Of a DNA stretch of 53,314 bases, positions 8,522 through 17,814 are shown piece after piece. The stretch covers positions 1 to 53,314 of the forward strand of contig NZ_JABJVN010000014.1 in NCBI RefSeq assembly GCF_013618475.1, given 5' to 3'. Position 1 is the stretch's first letter. Every line of letters starts with the position of its first letter. A program made the translations under genes and the position numbers. The notes below the pieces were generated by a model that was given only the letters and a program-made list of their open reading frames with translations, was not told the DNA's origin and ran no database searches. This DNA comes from Saccharibacillus deserti. GTDB taxonomy: Bacteria; Bacillota; Bacilli; Paenibacillales; Paenibacillaceae.

Positions 8522-9403
8522 ATGCAGGTGCAAAAAAGCTTCGAACCGAACGGAAACGGTGCCGGTACGCTGTACCTCGTGGCAACGCCGATCGGCAATC
8601 TGGAAGATATGACATACCGGGCGGTGCGGACGCTTAAAGAATGCGAACTGATCGCGGCGGAAGACACCCGGCAGACACGCAAACTGCTGACGCATTTCGA
8701 AATTGTGCCGCAGAAATTGTTCAGCTATCATGAGCACAACAAGGCGGCCAGCGGGCCCGAACTGATACGCTATATAATAGAAGGAAAAAATCTGGCCCTG
8801 GTGAGCGATGCCGGTCTGCCGGCCGTTTCCGACCCCGGATCGGACCTGGTCAAGCTTGCCATCGAGGCGGGAATCGCCATCGTTCCGGTACCGGGAGCCA
8901 ACGCCGCGCTGTCCGCGCTGATTGTCTCGGGTCTGTCGACGGAACGGTTTACCTTTGCCGGATTTCTGCCGCGCGACAACAAAGACCGGCGCGAAGCGCT
9001 GGAGTCGCTGGGCGGACTTGAAGGAACACTGCTGTTCTACGAATCGCCGCACCGGGTCATCAAGACCGTGGAAGCGATGCTCGAAGCCTGGGGCCCCCGA
9101 AAAGCCGTACTGGCGCGGGAGCTGACCAAGCGGCACGAAGAGGTGGCCCGAGGCACGCTGGACGAGCTGCTTCAGCGGATGAACGAGTATCCGCCGCTCG
9201 GCGAATACTGCATCGCGGTCGAAGGAGAAAGCCATCAGCAGGCCCAGGAGCGACGCGACGCCTGGTGGCAGACTCTGGAGCTTGAAGATCATGTGGCCCA
9301 CTACGAGAAACAGGAAGGCCTTTCGCGCAAAGACGCCATGAAGAAAACGGCAGCAGATAGGGGACTTTCCAAACGGGATATCTATAACGCGCTGCTGGAT
9401 TGA
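8522..9403 (+). CDS. rsmI: 16S rRNA (cytidine-1402 2'-O)-methyltransferase
   Basis: A 293-residue enzyme of the tetrapyrrole-methylase fold that 2'-O-methylates C1402 in the decoding centre of 16S rRNA. The family motifs LYLVATPIGNLEDMTYR, AAEDTRQTRKLL, VSDAGLPAVSDPG and VPVPGANAALSAL are complete. A C-terminal helical domain (GLSKRDIYNALL) is present. Two ATG codons are adjacent (8519 and 8522). The second sits 6 bases from AAGGAGG and is preferred; the first would add one residue. Confidence 0.96.
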   Translation: MQVQKSFEPNGNGAGTLYLVATPIGNLEDMTYRAVRTLKECELIAAEDTRQTRKLLTHFEIVPQKLFSYHEHNKAASGPELIRYIIEGKNLALVSDAGLPAVSDPGSDLVKLAIEAGIAIVPVPGANAALSALIVSGLSTERFTFAGFLPRDNKDRREALESLGGLEGTLLFYESPHRVIKTVEAMLEAWGPRKAVLARELTKRHEEVARGTLDELLQRMNEYPPLGEYCIAVEGESHQQAQERRDAWWQTLELEDHVAHYEKQEGLSRKDAMKKTAADRGLSKRDIYNALLD

Positions 9404-9416
9404 TTGACACAAAAAG

Positions 9417-9450
9417 AACCCCTGGGAGCCAAAGCCGGATGCCCAGAGGT
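9417..9450. terminator. Possible bidirectional hairpin between rsmI and abrB
   Basis: ACCCCTGGG pairs with CCCAGAGGT with one mismatch around an 18-base loop, between two convergent genes. There is no clear T run on the plus side, so the terminator role is uncertain. Confidence 0.45.
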
Positions 9451-9528
9451 GCAAGGAGATATCAAAAAGTTTAGAATTAACGGAATTGGATGAAACTTGT
9501 TACCTTGAATCGGTTGGGTACAAAAAGT

Positions 9529-9783
9529 TTACTTGGTCACCGGAGCGGGAATTTCCGATACGCAGTCGTAACAAACGATTTTGCCTTTGAAATAAGTGAC
9601 GTTATCGGCATTTCCGCAGAAGATGCAGGCCGGTTCGTACTTTTTCAGCATAATGCGTTCTCCGTCGACGTAGATTTCGAGCGCGTCCTTCTCGCCGATG
9701 CTCAGAGTACGGCGCAGTTCGATCGGAATTACGACACGGCCCAATTCGTCTACTTTTCTTACAATGCCAGTCGATTTCATCAT
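9529..9783 (-). CDS. abrB: AbrB family transition-state regulator with a zinc-ribbon-like tail
   Basis: An 84-residue DNA-binding protein. Residues 1-50 match B. subtilis AbrB almost exactly (STGIVRKVDELGRVVIPIE, the swapped-hairpin beta-barrel DNA-binding domain). AbrB represses many post-exponential functions. The C-terminal half differs: instead of the AbrB multimerisation domain it carries CxxC at Cys53/Cys56 and CxxC at Cys71/Cys74, which look like a zinc ribbon. Two ATG codons open the gene; the first follows a G-rich site. It has its own strong promoter on the minus strand. Confidence 0.93.
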   Translation of the reverse strand: MMKSTGIVRKVDELGRVVIPIELRRTLSIGEKDALEIYVDGERIMLKKYEPACIFCGNADNVTYFKGKIVCYDCVSEIPAPVTK

Positions 9784-9930
9784 AATAGGTTGCCCCCCGG
9801 AAAATGTAAATTTAAAAGGTTAGCGGAGATGACGCAAGCGGCGAATCGATCCGTCTTGAAAAGAAGGCGTTTTGGCTTGTGCATTCACCCAATGCCATTA
9901 TTCGACAATGTTCTAGCTTTTATGCTCCTC

Positions 9931-9959
9931 ATAATAACAATGTTTCCCAGAACAGTCAA
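9931..9959 (-). promoter_or_regulatory. Sigma-A promoter of abrB
   Basis: Read on the minus strand, TTGACT (9954-9959) and TATTAT (9931-9936) are separated by exactly 17 bases. Transcription would start near 9924, giving a leader of about 140 bases. The gene-free stretch 9784-10156 is AT-rich; apart from this promoter I see nothing clear in it for the plus-strand gene that follows. Confidence 0.8.
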
Positions 9960-10156
9960 CCCAAAAATATCGAATCTTTCCTTAAAATTTGATAAAAAAT
10001 AAAATTTACCTGAGAAAATTCTTGGAAATTCGCTTAAAATCAAAAAATAGGCCTTCAGAAGCTCAAATGACAGAACTGGGAAAAGGATGCCGTCTTTAAG
10101 ACAATATACGACAAAAAATAGGGTATTTATGAGTTCCGCTTAAAGGAGTGAGAAAA

Positions 10157-11458
10157 ATGCCGAACTATATCAAACCTCTGCGTGAAGAAAAAGTATTCAA
10201 AGATCCCGTGCACAATTACGTGCATGTGCAGGACCGGACCATCTGGTCGCTCATCAATACCTCGGAATTCCAAAGACTGCGCCGGATCCGCCAGTTGGGA
10301 GCGACTTATCTGACTTTTCATGGGGCCGAACACAGCCGTTTCTCGCATTCGCTCGGCGTCTACGAGATCACCCGGCGTATTATCTCCCAGTTCGAGCGCA
10401 ACAACTATCCGGATTGGCCGGTCGAAGAAAACATGGTCGCCATGTGTGCCGCCCTGCTGCATGACCTGGGACACGGGCCTTTTTCCCACTCGATCGAAGA
10501 AGCCTTCCATATGCATCATGAAGACTGGACCTGCAAAATCATTCTGGGCGACACGGACGTTAACCGGGTGCTGCGCGAGGTGTCGGAAGACCTGCCCGAA
10601 CGGGTCGCTTCGGTCATCCGCAAAGACTACGAACAAGAGATTGTCGTGAACCTGATTACCAGCCCGCTCGATGCGGACCGGATGGATTATCTGCTTCGGG
10701 ATGCCTATTTCACCGGAGTCAATTACGGGACCATCGATATCGATCGGATTCTGCGCATGCTGCGTCCCTATAATGGAAGAATCGTGGTCAAAGAATCGGG
10801 GATGCACGCTGTCGAAGACTATCTGATGGCGCGCTACCAGATGTATTGGCAGGTTTATTTCCACCCGGTAACGCGAAGTTCGGAAATCATTTTGCGCCAG
10901 ATTTTCCGCCGGGCGAGAGAATTGTATCAAGAGGAATACGCCTTCGCTTTCCTGCCCCAACCGCTTCCCGGTTTATTTGAAGACAGGTTGACGGTCAAAG
11001 AATATCTGAAATTGGATGAAGCGCTTATTCAAACGACCTTTATGCAGTGGAGCGATGAGTCCGATTCGATCTTGAGCGAATTGTGCTGCCGGTTCCTCCA
11101 CCGCAGGCTGTATAAATATGTAGAAGTCGATTCGATCGACATGGAGACGATTCACCGGATTCGAAGCAGCTTCGAGCAAGCCGGTCTGAACCCGAATTAC
11201 GACTTCGAAATCGATTTTCCAACCGACCTGCCCTACGATGTATTCCGTCCGGACGATTCGAAACGCGGAAGCCAGATTTTATTGCTCAATAAACAGGATG
11301 AATTGAGAGAAATTTCCGAAGTTTCCGATATCATCAGATCGATCAGCGGCTTGCATCGTGGAAAATACCATCTCTATTATCCGCACCACAAACTGGCCGA
11401 AGTCATCGGGCAGCTTCCTTCGGAAATTGCGTCAATTTTCCCGATTTCGCCGGATTAA
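10157..11458 (+). CDS. HD-domain phosphohydrolase (YwfO / dNTP triphosphohydrolase type)
   Basis: A 433-residue metal-dependent hydrolase. The HD fold is shown by RFSHSLG, the catalytic HDLGHGPFSHS pair, and a downstream SPLDADRMDYLLRDAY motif. Similar Bacillales proteins (YwfO, and the Enterococcus EF1143 dNTPase) cleave deoxynucleoside triphosphates to the nucleoside and triphosphate. That substrate is inferred from family. The ATG at 10157 has AAAGGAG 8 bases upstream; a GTG at 10148 overlaps that site and is rejected. In B. subtilis the gene at this place is metS; ywfO lies elsewhere, so the two have been exchanged here. Confidence 0.85.
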   Translation: MPNYIKPLREEKVFKDPVHNYVHVQDRTIWSLINTSEFQRLRRIRQLGATYLTFHGAEHSRFSHSLGVYEITRRIISQFERNNYPDWPVEENMVAMCAALLHDLGHGPFSHSIEEAFHMHHEDWTCKIILGDTDVNRVLREVSEDLPERVASVIRKDYEQEIVVNLITSPLDADRMDYLLRDAYFTGVNYGTIDIDRILRMLRPYNGRIVVKESGMHAVEDYLMARYQMYWQVYFHPVTRSSEIILRQIFRRARELYQEEYAFAFLPQPLPGLFEDRLTVKEYLKLDEALIQTTFMQWSDESDSILSELCCRFLHRRLYKYVEVDSIDMETIHRIRSSFEQAGLNPNYDFEIDFPTDLPYDVFRPDDSKRGSQILLLNKQDELREISEVSDIIRSISGLHRGKYHLYYPHHKLAEVIGQLPSEIASIFPISPD

Positions 11459-11588
11459 GAGCGATTTTGAAGAAAAATAGGCTTGCTGTTTAGAAGTTTC
11501 AGCATTTTGCAAAACAGGCAAAAGTCTGTGAAAACGAATCAGGCGGCCCTTACCCGGCTGCCCATTTTTATGAAAAGGGGATCTGATC

Positions 11589-12368
11589 ATGTTATTCGAT
11601 ACTCATACCCATATGGATGCACCCGAATTTGAGGAAGACCGCGACGAGGCGATTGCCCGTGCCGTCGAAGCCGGAGTCGGCCGGATGGTCAATATCGGGT
11701 TCAACCGGGAGACGATTCCGACCACGTTGGCTCTGGCCGAAAAGTATCCGTTCGTCTATGCGGCCATCGGCTGGCACCCGGTTGATGCGATCGATATGCA
11801 GGAAGGAGACCTGGAATGGATCGAATCGCTGTGCAGTCATGAGAAAGTGGTCGCAATCGGCGAGATCGGACTTGATTACCATTGGGACAAATCGCCGAAG
11901 GATGTCCAGCATCGGGTACTGCGGGAGCAGATCGCGCTGGCCAAACGGGTTAAACTGCCGATCGTCATCCATAATCGAGAAGCTCACGAAGATACGATCC
12001 GGATCCTGAAAGAAGAAAACGCGTCGGAAGTCGGAGGGATCATGCACGCGTTCTCCGGCAGCTGGGAAACGGCCAAGATCTGCCTGGATATGGGCTTCCA
12101 TCTTTCGTTCGGCGGACCGGTCACTTTCAAGAATGCCAAGCAGCCCAAAGAGGTGCTTGAGAAGACGCCGATGGACCGTCTGCTAATCGAAACCGATTCT
12201 CCTTATTTGACTCCGCATCCGTATCGGGGGAAGCGAAACGAAACCGCCTATGTTCGTCTGGTCGCCGAGACCGCTGCTCTCTTAAAAGGCGTTTCTCTGG
12301 AAGAAATTGCCGATTGCACAACGAAAAATGCCAATAAGCTTTTTGGTATCGGACAAGAAAGAGAGTAA
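11589..12368 (+). CDS. tatD: TatD family metal-dependent DNase (YabD)
   Basis: A 259-residue TIM-barrel hydrolase. Metal ligands are visible as HTH near the N-terminus (FDTHTHMD), the catalytic glutamate in IGEIGLDYHWD, HNREA, HAFSGS, and the aspartate in LLIETDSPYLTP. TatD proteins are 3'-5' exonucleases or DNases implicated in repair and RNA/DNA turnover. Length is standard. AAAAGGGG lies upstream of the ATG. It follows the HD-domain gene after 130 bp. Confidence 0.95.
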   Translation: MLFDTHTHMDAPEFEEDRDEAIARAVEAGVGRMVNIGFNRETIPTTLALAEKYPFVYAAIGWHPVDAIDMQEGDLEWIESLCSHEKVVAIGEIGLDYHWDKSPKDVQHRVLREQIALAKRVKLPIVIHNREAHEDTIRILKEENASEVGGIMHAFSGSWETAKICLDMGFHLSFGGPVTFKNAKQPKEVLEKTPMDRLLIETDSPYLTPHPYRGKRNETAYVRLVAETAALLKGVSLEEIADCTTKNANKLFGIGQERE

Positions 12369-12478
12369 AACGGGTAAAAACGGGAGTATTTACGAGATAT
12401 TAATCTCTTTGGCCCGAAAAAGGACAGAAGATTACAATTTTTTAACCTTTTAGTCTCAAAAACGTCAAAACGGCCGCC

Positions 12479-12508
12479 TTTACAAACGACTGCGAAAAAA
12501 GCTATTAT
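12479..12508 (+). promoter_or_regulatory. Promoter of the cyclic-di-AMP riboswitch transcript
   Basis: TTTACA (12479-12484) and TATTAT (12503-12508) are 18 bases apart. Transcription would begin around 12515, immediately upstream of the riboswitch aptamer. Confidence 0.7.
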
Positions 12509-12529
12509 CTTGTCAGTGATTAATCCGGC

Positions 12530-12805
12530 CGTATGTTCGGTTAATCCGATAAATTCATGTACCGTCTCGCTGAATCTTCGTCAAACATAACGAAGAACGG
12601 GGGAACCCGAAGCGGCCTGCCCGAGTAAAACCCGACGCTCTGCGTCCGGATCAAGCAGCCGTGGTCGATTCCTTTTTCAACTGGGTCTACGGGGTGAATT
12701 GGAGAACTTCTCGCCATGAGCGGAACAACCTCCATAGGATGACTCTCTTCGTCCGAACCCGACAGCTAACCTCGTAAGCGTAAAATAAGAGAGAGGCAGC
12801 CACGC
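12530..12805 (+). ncRNA. Cyclic-di-AMP riboswitch (ydaO/yuaA class)
   Basis: The characteristic conserved islands appear in the right order: GGGGGAACCCGA (about 12600), GGGGTGAATTGG (about 12691), CGTCCGAACCCGACAGCTAA and CCTCGTAAGCG (12751-12780). A stem of CTCTCTT with AAGAGAG brackets the last island. This class binds two cyclic-di-AMP molecules and turns genes off when the signal is high. It is often placed ahead of potassium transporters and cell-wall hydrolases. Here it precedes a G5/3D-domain cell-wall gene. The outer boundaries are estimates. Confidence 0.93.
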
Positions 12806-12851
12806 GCCTTATGTTTTCCTCAGATCGTCAACTCGTCGATTTTATAAGAGG

Positions 12852-12914
12852 GAAGCCCGCGGAAGAGTCCTCTTAAGACTTCTTAAGTGCTCTTCTCCAG
12901 GCTTCTTTTGTTTT
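12852..12914 (+). terminator. Riboswitch expression platform terminator
   Basis: GAAGCC (12852-12857) pairs with GGCTTC (12900-12905), with AAGAG/CTCTT and a CTTAAG-rich hairpin inside, followed by TTTTGTTTT. It lies about 50 bases after the aptamer, as expected for a transcription-terminating OFF switch. A small GGCAG/CTGCC hairpin follows at 12917-12929. Confidence 0.85.
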
Positions 12915-12986
12915 ATGGCAGTTTCTGCCGAGGGATCAGCGTACATAAGTGTGGAAGTAATGGCTGGGCTTTTAGAACGGGATGAA

Positions 12987-13110
12987 CGTAGAAACGGCCG
13001 GCCGGCCGTCTTGGCCGAAACCGGGCCGCTTTGTTGAAGCGGAACGGCAATCGGGAGCAGGGAGCGGAAGAAATCGGGAACCCCCGGTTTTGGTCCTGGA
13101 CGTTTCTACG
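12987..13110 (+). promoter_or_regulatory. Second structured leader element before the G5/3D gene
   Basis: A 10-bp perfect outer stem (CGTAGAAACG 12987-12996 with CGTTTCTACG 13101-13110) encloses an 8-bp perfect stem (AAACCGGG 13018-13025 with CCCGGTTT 13083-13090). That in turn encloses a CCGCTT/AAGCGG hairpin near 13026-13042. A GGCC-rich hairpin sits on the 5' side. The nested arrangement looks like a folded RNA domain, distinct from the riboswitch. I do not recognise its class. Confidence 0.5.
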
Positions 13111-13185
13111 AAAAAATAGCAAGTAGTCACGTCAATTTTTCTCATGTATATACTTGACGGCGGGGCTATGGAGGAGGACGGAAGA

Positions 13186-14637
13186 GTGGGCATTTTCACG
13201 AAAGAAGACACCCATGGTTCACGATCATCCAGCATGACTTACGCTTGGCGTTGGAAACGCCAGAACGGGCTTCAGATTTTGGGTGTCGCATTATTCGTCG
13301 TTGCGCTCGTAACGATGGTGCTGCTCGGACTGTATGCGCAGGCCGAAAAGCAGATCGTGCTGATTGTAGACGGAAAAGAACAAACGCTGTCCACGCACAA
13401 AGGCAGTTTGCAGGAAGTGCTGGACGAGCATTCGCTCAGCCTCAAACCGCAAGACGACGTATCGATGTCGCTTGGCGCTTCGATTCAGGACGGAGACCAA
13501 ATTTCCGTGACAACGGCTCTGCCGGTTACCCTGACGATCGACGGCAAAAGCGAACAGCGGTATACGACCAGCAGAACCGTTTCGGCCGCGCTGGAAGGCT
13601 GGAATGTGAAGCTGGGCCAATTTGACAAGATTTCGGTTCCGGTCAGCTCGGAACTGCAAAGCGGCGCGGAAGTCGCAATCACTTCGGCCGTTCCGGTGAC
13701 CCTGTCGGTCGACGGCAAGAGCAAACAGGCTTATACCGCCGAGAAGACGGTTGAAGCTGCACTCGCAGACTGGAAAGTCGGGTTCGGAACCCACGACAAG
13801 ATTTCGGTTCCGCTCAGTTCGGCTGTTGAAAAAGACAGCAAGATCGAGATCACGACCGCTATTCCGATCCAGGTTACGGTAGGCGGCGAGTCCAAAACGA
13901 CTTATACGACCGAAAGAACCGTAGAATCGGCTTTGTCGGCTCTGGAAGTCAAACTCGACGAGAACGACAAGGTATATCCGGGCGCCACGACTCCGCTGAC
14001 GGAGAACGCGAACGTATCGGTCTACCGGATCAACAAGTTTACGGCCGAACAGGAAATCAAAGTTCCTTACAAGACGATCGAGAAGGAAGACTCCTCGCTG
14101 CTCAAAGGCAAGACCAAAACGGTTCAAGCCGGCGTTGAAGGCGTTGTGATCCATACCCTCGAGAAAGTCTACCAAGACGGGGAATTTGTTACGAAGTACG
14201 TCGTCGACAAAAAAGTCAAAACCGAAACGAAGAATGAGATTATCGCCGTCGGTACCAAAGAGCCGGTCGTCGAGAAGACGTTTGCTCCGGCAGCTGCCGC
14301 GAAAACAACGTCCTCTTCTTCCAAAGGATTCGAATATAAAACCGTGCTGACCGGTGTAGCCGCGACTGCCTATTCCTCGGAACAACCTGGAATCGGTACG
14401 CGTACCGCAACAGGCACGACCGTAGCGGAAGGCCGCACGATCGCCGTGGATCCGAACGTGATCCCGCTGGGATGGTGGGTCTACATCGAAGGCTACGGTT
14501 ACCGCAAAGCGGAAGACACGGGAAGTGCAATCAAAGGCAAGAAGATCGACATGTATTACGACAGTCTCGGAGCGGCGCTTAACTTCGGCCGCAAGTCCGG
14601 TCTGACGATTTACGTGATCGGACCGAACAAGCCGTAA
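13186..14637 (+). CDS. yabE: G5 and 3D domain cell-wall protein (YabE/RpfB-like)
   Basis: A 483-residue surface protein. A cytoplasmic N-terminus and one membrane segment (ILGVALFVVALVTMVLLGLY, about residues 33-52) are followed by four ubiquitin-like DUF348 repeats (with ITSAVPVTLSVDGKS-type motifs), a G5 domain (about 290-365), an Ala/Ser-rich linker and a C-terminal 3D domain. The 3D domain shows the three conserved aspartates (AVDPNVIPLG, AEDTGSAIKG, KIDMYY), giving a likely lytic-transglycosylase or resuscitation-type activity. The GTG at 13186 has GGAGGAGG 8 bases upstream; the ATG at 13144 has none. Expression should fall when cyclic-di-AMP is high, through the upstream riboswitch. Confidence 0.94.
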   Translation: MGIFTKEDTHGSRSSSMTYAWRWKRQNGLQILGVALFVVALVTMVLLGLYAQAEKQIVLIVDGKEQTLSTHKGSLQEVLDEHSLSLKPQDDVSMSLGASIQDGDQISVTTALPVTLTIDGKSEQRYTTSRTVSAALEGWNVKLGQFDKISVPVSSELQSGAEVAITSAVPVTLSVDGKSKQAYTAEKTVEAALADWKVGFGTHDKISVPLSSAVEKDSKIEITTAIPIQVTVGGESKTTYTTERTVESALSALEVKLDENDKVYPGATTPLTENANVSVYRINKFTAEQEIKVPYKTIEKEDSSLLKGKTKTVQAGVEGVVIHTLEKVYQDGEFVTKYVVDKKVKTETKNEIIAVGTKEPVVEKTFAPAAAAKTTSSSSKGFEYKTVLTGVAATAYSSEQPGIGTRTATGTTVAEGRTIAVDPNVIPLGWWVYIEGYGYRKAEDTGSAIKGKKIDMYYDSLGAALNFGRKSGLTIYVIGPNKP

Positions 14638-14722
14638 ATCGTTTTCCCGATAAGGAATCCGGCGCGGGCGTTTACGCTGACGTCCGCAGGGTGTTATACT
14701 CAACCGTATAGGAACGAAACCG

Positions 14723-14751
14723 AAGAAGAGGAGGTTCTCCTCTTCTTTTTG
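14723..14751 (+). terminator. Terminator after the G5/3D gene
   Basis: An 11-bp perfect stem (14723-14733 with 14737-14747) and T run. It lies only ~25 bases before the rnmV start. A TATACT hexamer upstream at about 14696 could make it part of an rnmV leader instead. Confidence 0.75.
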
Positions 14752-14776
14752 TTATGAAAGACGAAGGAGAGGGAAC

Positions 14777-16211
<1,435 letters not shown>

Positions 16212-16251
16212 ACGGCTGCAAAAAGGCGGCCTGAATTGACAAAAACCCCCG

Positions 16252-16322
16252 TTGACAAGGTAGAAATGATACTGCTATAATGATTAATTTACCTTGACAT
16301 GATACTCTCAAAATGTTACAAT
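16252..16322 (+). promoter_or_regulatory. Tandem sigma-A promoters of veg
   Basis: Two near-consensus promoters in series: TTGACA (16252-16257) with TATAAT (16276-16281), spacing 18; and TTGACA (16294-16299) with TACAAT (16317-16322), spacing 17. The B. subtilis veg promoter is a classic strong vegetative promoter, so strong transcription is expected. A third TTGACA at 16236 has no good -10. Confidence 0.9.
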
Positions 16323-16352
16323 TGAGTGTATTGAGAGAGGTGGTTGAGAAGA

Positions 16353-16631
16353 ATGGCACATCAAACGCTATCGGATATCAAACGCAGTCTCGACGCTCAC
16401 GTAGGACACCGTATCATGCTTCGCGCCAATGGCGGACGACGCAAGACGGTTGAGCAAACCGGAGTCCTTGAAGGAACTTATCCGGCGGTATTTACAGTTA
16501 TGCTTGAAGAAGAAGCCGAACATGCTTCGGGCCGCGTTTCTTATAGTTATGCTGACGTTTTGACCGAGACGGTTGAACTTTCGCTGATGAAAGACGATTC
16601 GGCTACGCCGATCGCTTACGCCAGCGTCTGA
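16353..16631 (+). CDS. veg: Veg protein (biofilm formation stimulator)
   Basis: A 92-residue small protein of the Veg family. The signature LSDIKRSLDAHVGHRI, RANGGRRKTVEQ and VSYSYADVLTETVEL are conserved. In B. subtilis Veg raises expression of biofilm matrix genes by acting against SinR. The ATG at 16353 gives the family start (MAHQTLSD) with AGAGGTGG 9 bases upstream; a TTG at 16344 touches that site. Strong tandem promoters and a terminator make it a single-gene unit. The spore protein gene sspF that follows in B. subtilis is missing. Confidence 0.95.
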   Translation: MAHQTLSDIKRSLDAHVGHRIMLRANGGRRKTVEQTGVLEGTYPAVFTVMLEEEAEHASGRVSYSYADVLTETVELSLMKDDSATPIAYASV

Positions 16632-16648
16632 TTCGCCCGGGTTTTTAG

Positions 16649-16684
16649 AAAGGCGGTTTTCGCTCACGCGGAAGCCGCCTTTGT
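16649..16684 (+). terminator. Terminator after veg
   Basis: AAAGGCGG (16649-16656) pairs with CCGCCTTT (16675-16682), with additional TTTTC/GAA pairing inside. The T run is short. Confidence 0.7.
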
Positions 16685-16801
16685 TCGTCTCAAGAACACC
16701 GGCGGCAGGTTCGGGAAATAGACTTCGTGTCCGATTTTGCATATAATAGCTAAAGTTCAATTTGAGAGGGAAGCCGGGATTCCGGTCAGAATGCAGGGGC
16801 G

Positions 16802-17665
16802 GTGGAGAGCTTGTACATTTACGAAAAAGCGCCGGCGAAGATCAATCTGATGCTGGACGTTTTACATAAAAGGCAGGATGGGTTTCACGAAGTGGAAATG
16901 GTGATGACGATGGTCGATCTGGCCGATCGTTTGACGCTTAGCGATCCGGGCAGCAGCCGAATATCGCTGTCGAGCCAGTCGGGTTATATTCCGCTGGACG
17001 ACAAGAACCTCGCGGTCAAGGCGGCACGCCTGCTGCGGCAGCGCTTCGGCATAAACCGCGGCGTGCATATGCATCTGGAGAAGCGTATTCCGGTAGCCGC
17101 CGGGCTGGCCGGCGGAAGCAGCGATGCCGCTGCCGCGCTGCGCGGACTGAACCGGCTGTGGGAACTTGGCCTGTCCATGGCCGAACTGGAAGAACTGGGC
17201 GCCGAACTGGGCTCGGATGTGCCTTTTTGCGTACGCGGCGGCACTGCGCTGGCTACGGGCCGGGGAGAGAAGCTTGAAAGGCTCCCGAATCCCCCGCGCT
17301 GCTGGGTCGTTCTGGCGAAGCCTCCGATCAATGTATCGACGGCGGATGTCTACGGCAATCTCAAAGCGGCGCAGATCGAGAACCATCCTTCGGCTTCGGG
17401 AATGAAGGATGCCCTGGAGCGGGGCTCGTTCGGGGATGTGTGCGGCGGTCTTGGCAACGTGCTGGAAGATGTGACGCTGAAGCTGTATCCCGGTGTAGGC
17501 CGTTTGAAAAAGGTCATGGAGAATCTGGGAGCCGACGGCGTGCTGATGTCCGGCAGCGGACCGACGGTATTCGGTCTGGCAGCCAAGGAAGAGAAAGCCA
17601 AGCGGATCTGCAACGGGCTTCGGGGTTTCTGCGAAGAAGTGTACGCCGTAAGAACCCTGGGATAA
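16802..17665 (+). CDS. ispE: 4-diphosphocytidyl-2-C-methyl-D-erythritol kinase
   Basis: A 287-residue GHMP-family kinase of the non-mevalonate (MEP) isoprenoid pathway; it phosphorylates CDP-ME at the 2-hydroxyl. [13 protein letters not shown] at the N-terminus, the ATP-binding [19 protein letters not shown] (about 96-114), and [11 protein letters not shown] near the C-terminus are the three GHMP motifs. Start choice is uncertain: GTG 16802 (AGGGG close upstream) or TTG 16811 (GGTGGAG close upstream), three residues apart. It follows veg and precedes purR, as in B. subtilis apart from the missing sspF. Confidence 0.95.
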   Translation: MESLYIYEKAPAKINLMLDVLHKRQDGFHEVEMVMTMVDLADRLTLSDPGSSRISLSSQSGYIPLDDKNLAVKAARLLRQRFGINRGVHMHLEKRIPVAAGLAGGSSDAAAALRGLNRLWELGLSMAELEELGAELGSDVPFCVRGGTALATGRGEKLERLPNPPRCWVVLAKPPINVSTADVYGNLKAAQIENHPSASGMKDALERGSFGDVCGGLGNVLEDVTLKLYPGVGRLKKVMENLGADGVLMSGSGPTVFGLAAKEEKAKRICNGLRGFCEEVYAVRTLG

Positions 17666-17689
17666 CCCAAGCCGGATTCAATCCGAATC

Positions 17690-17808
17690 TTTTTGGCCGA
17701 ATTTGTTAACCGAAACTCGCTATTTTCGGAATTTCATAAAAGACTCACTTGTACAGACACGTACAAAGATGTTATATTTTTTATAAAATATTCGGATTTA
17801 GCGAGGAA
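17690..17808 (+). promoter_or_regulatory. purR upstream region with repeated CCGAA elements
   Basis: Four CCGAA/TTCGG elements occur in about 115 bases (near 17697, 17710, 17724 and 17792), two of them forming CCGAAA/TTTCGG. The B. subtilis PurBox has a central CGAA core, so these may be autoregulatory PurR sites. A TTGTAC/GTACAA inverted repeat (about 17749-17766) overlaps the presumed promoter. Assignment is tentative. Confidence 0.35.
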
Positions 17809-17814
17809 ACCCCA

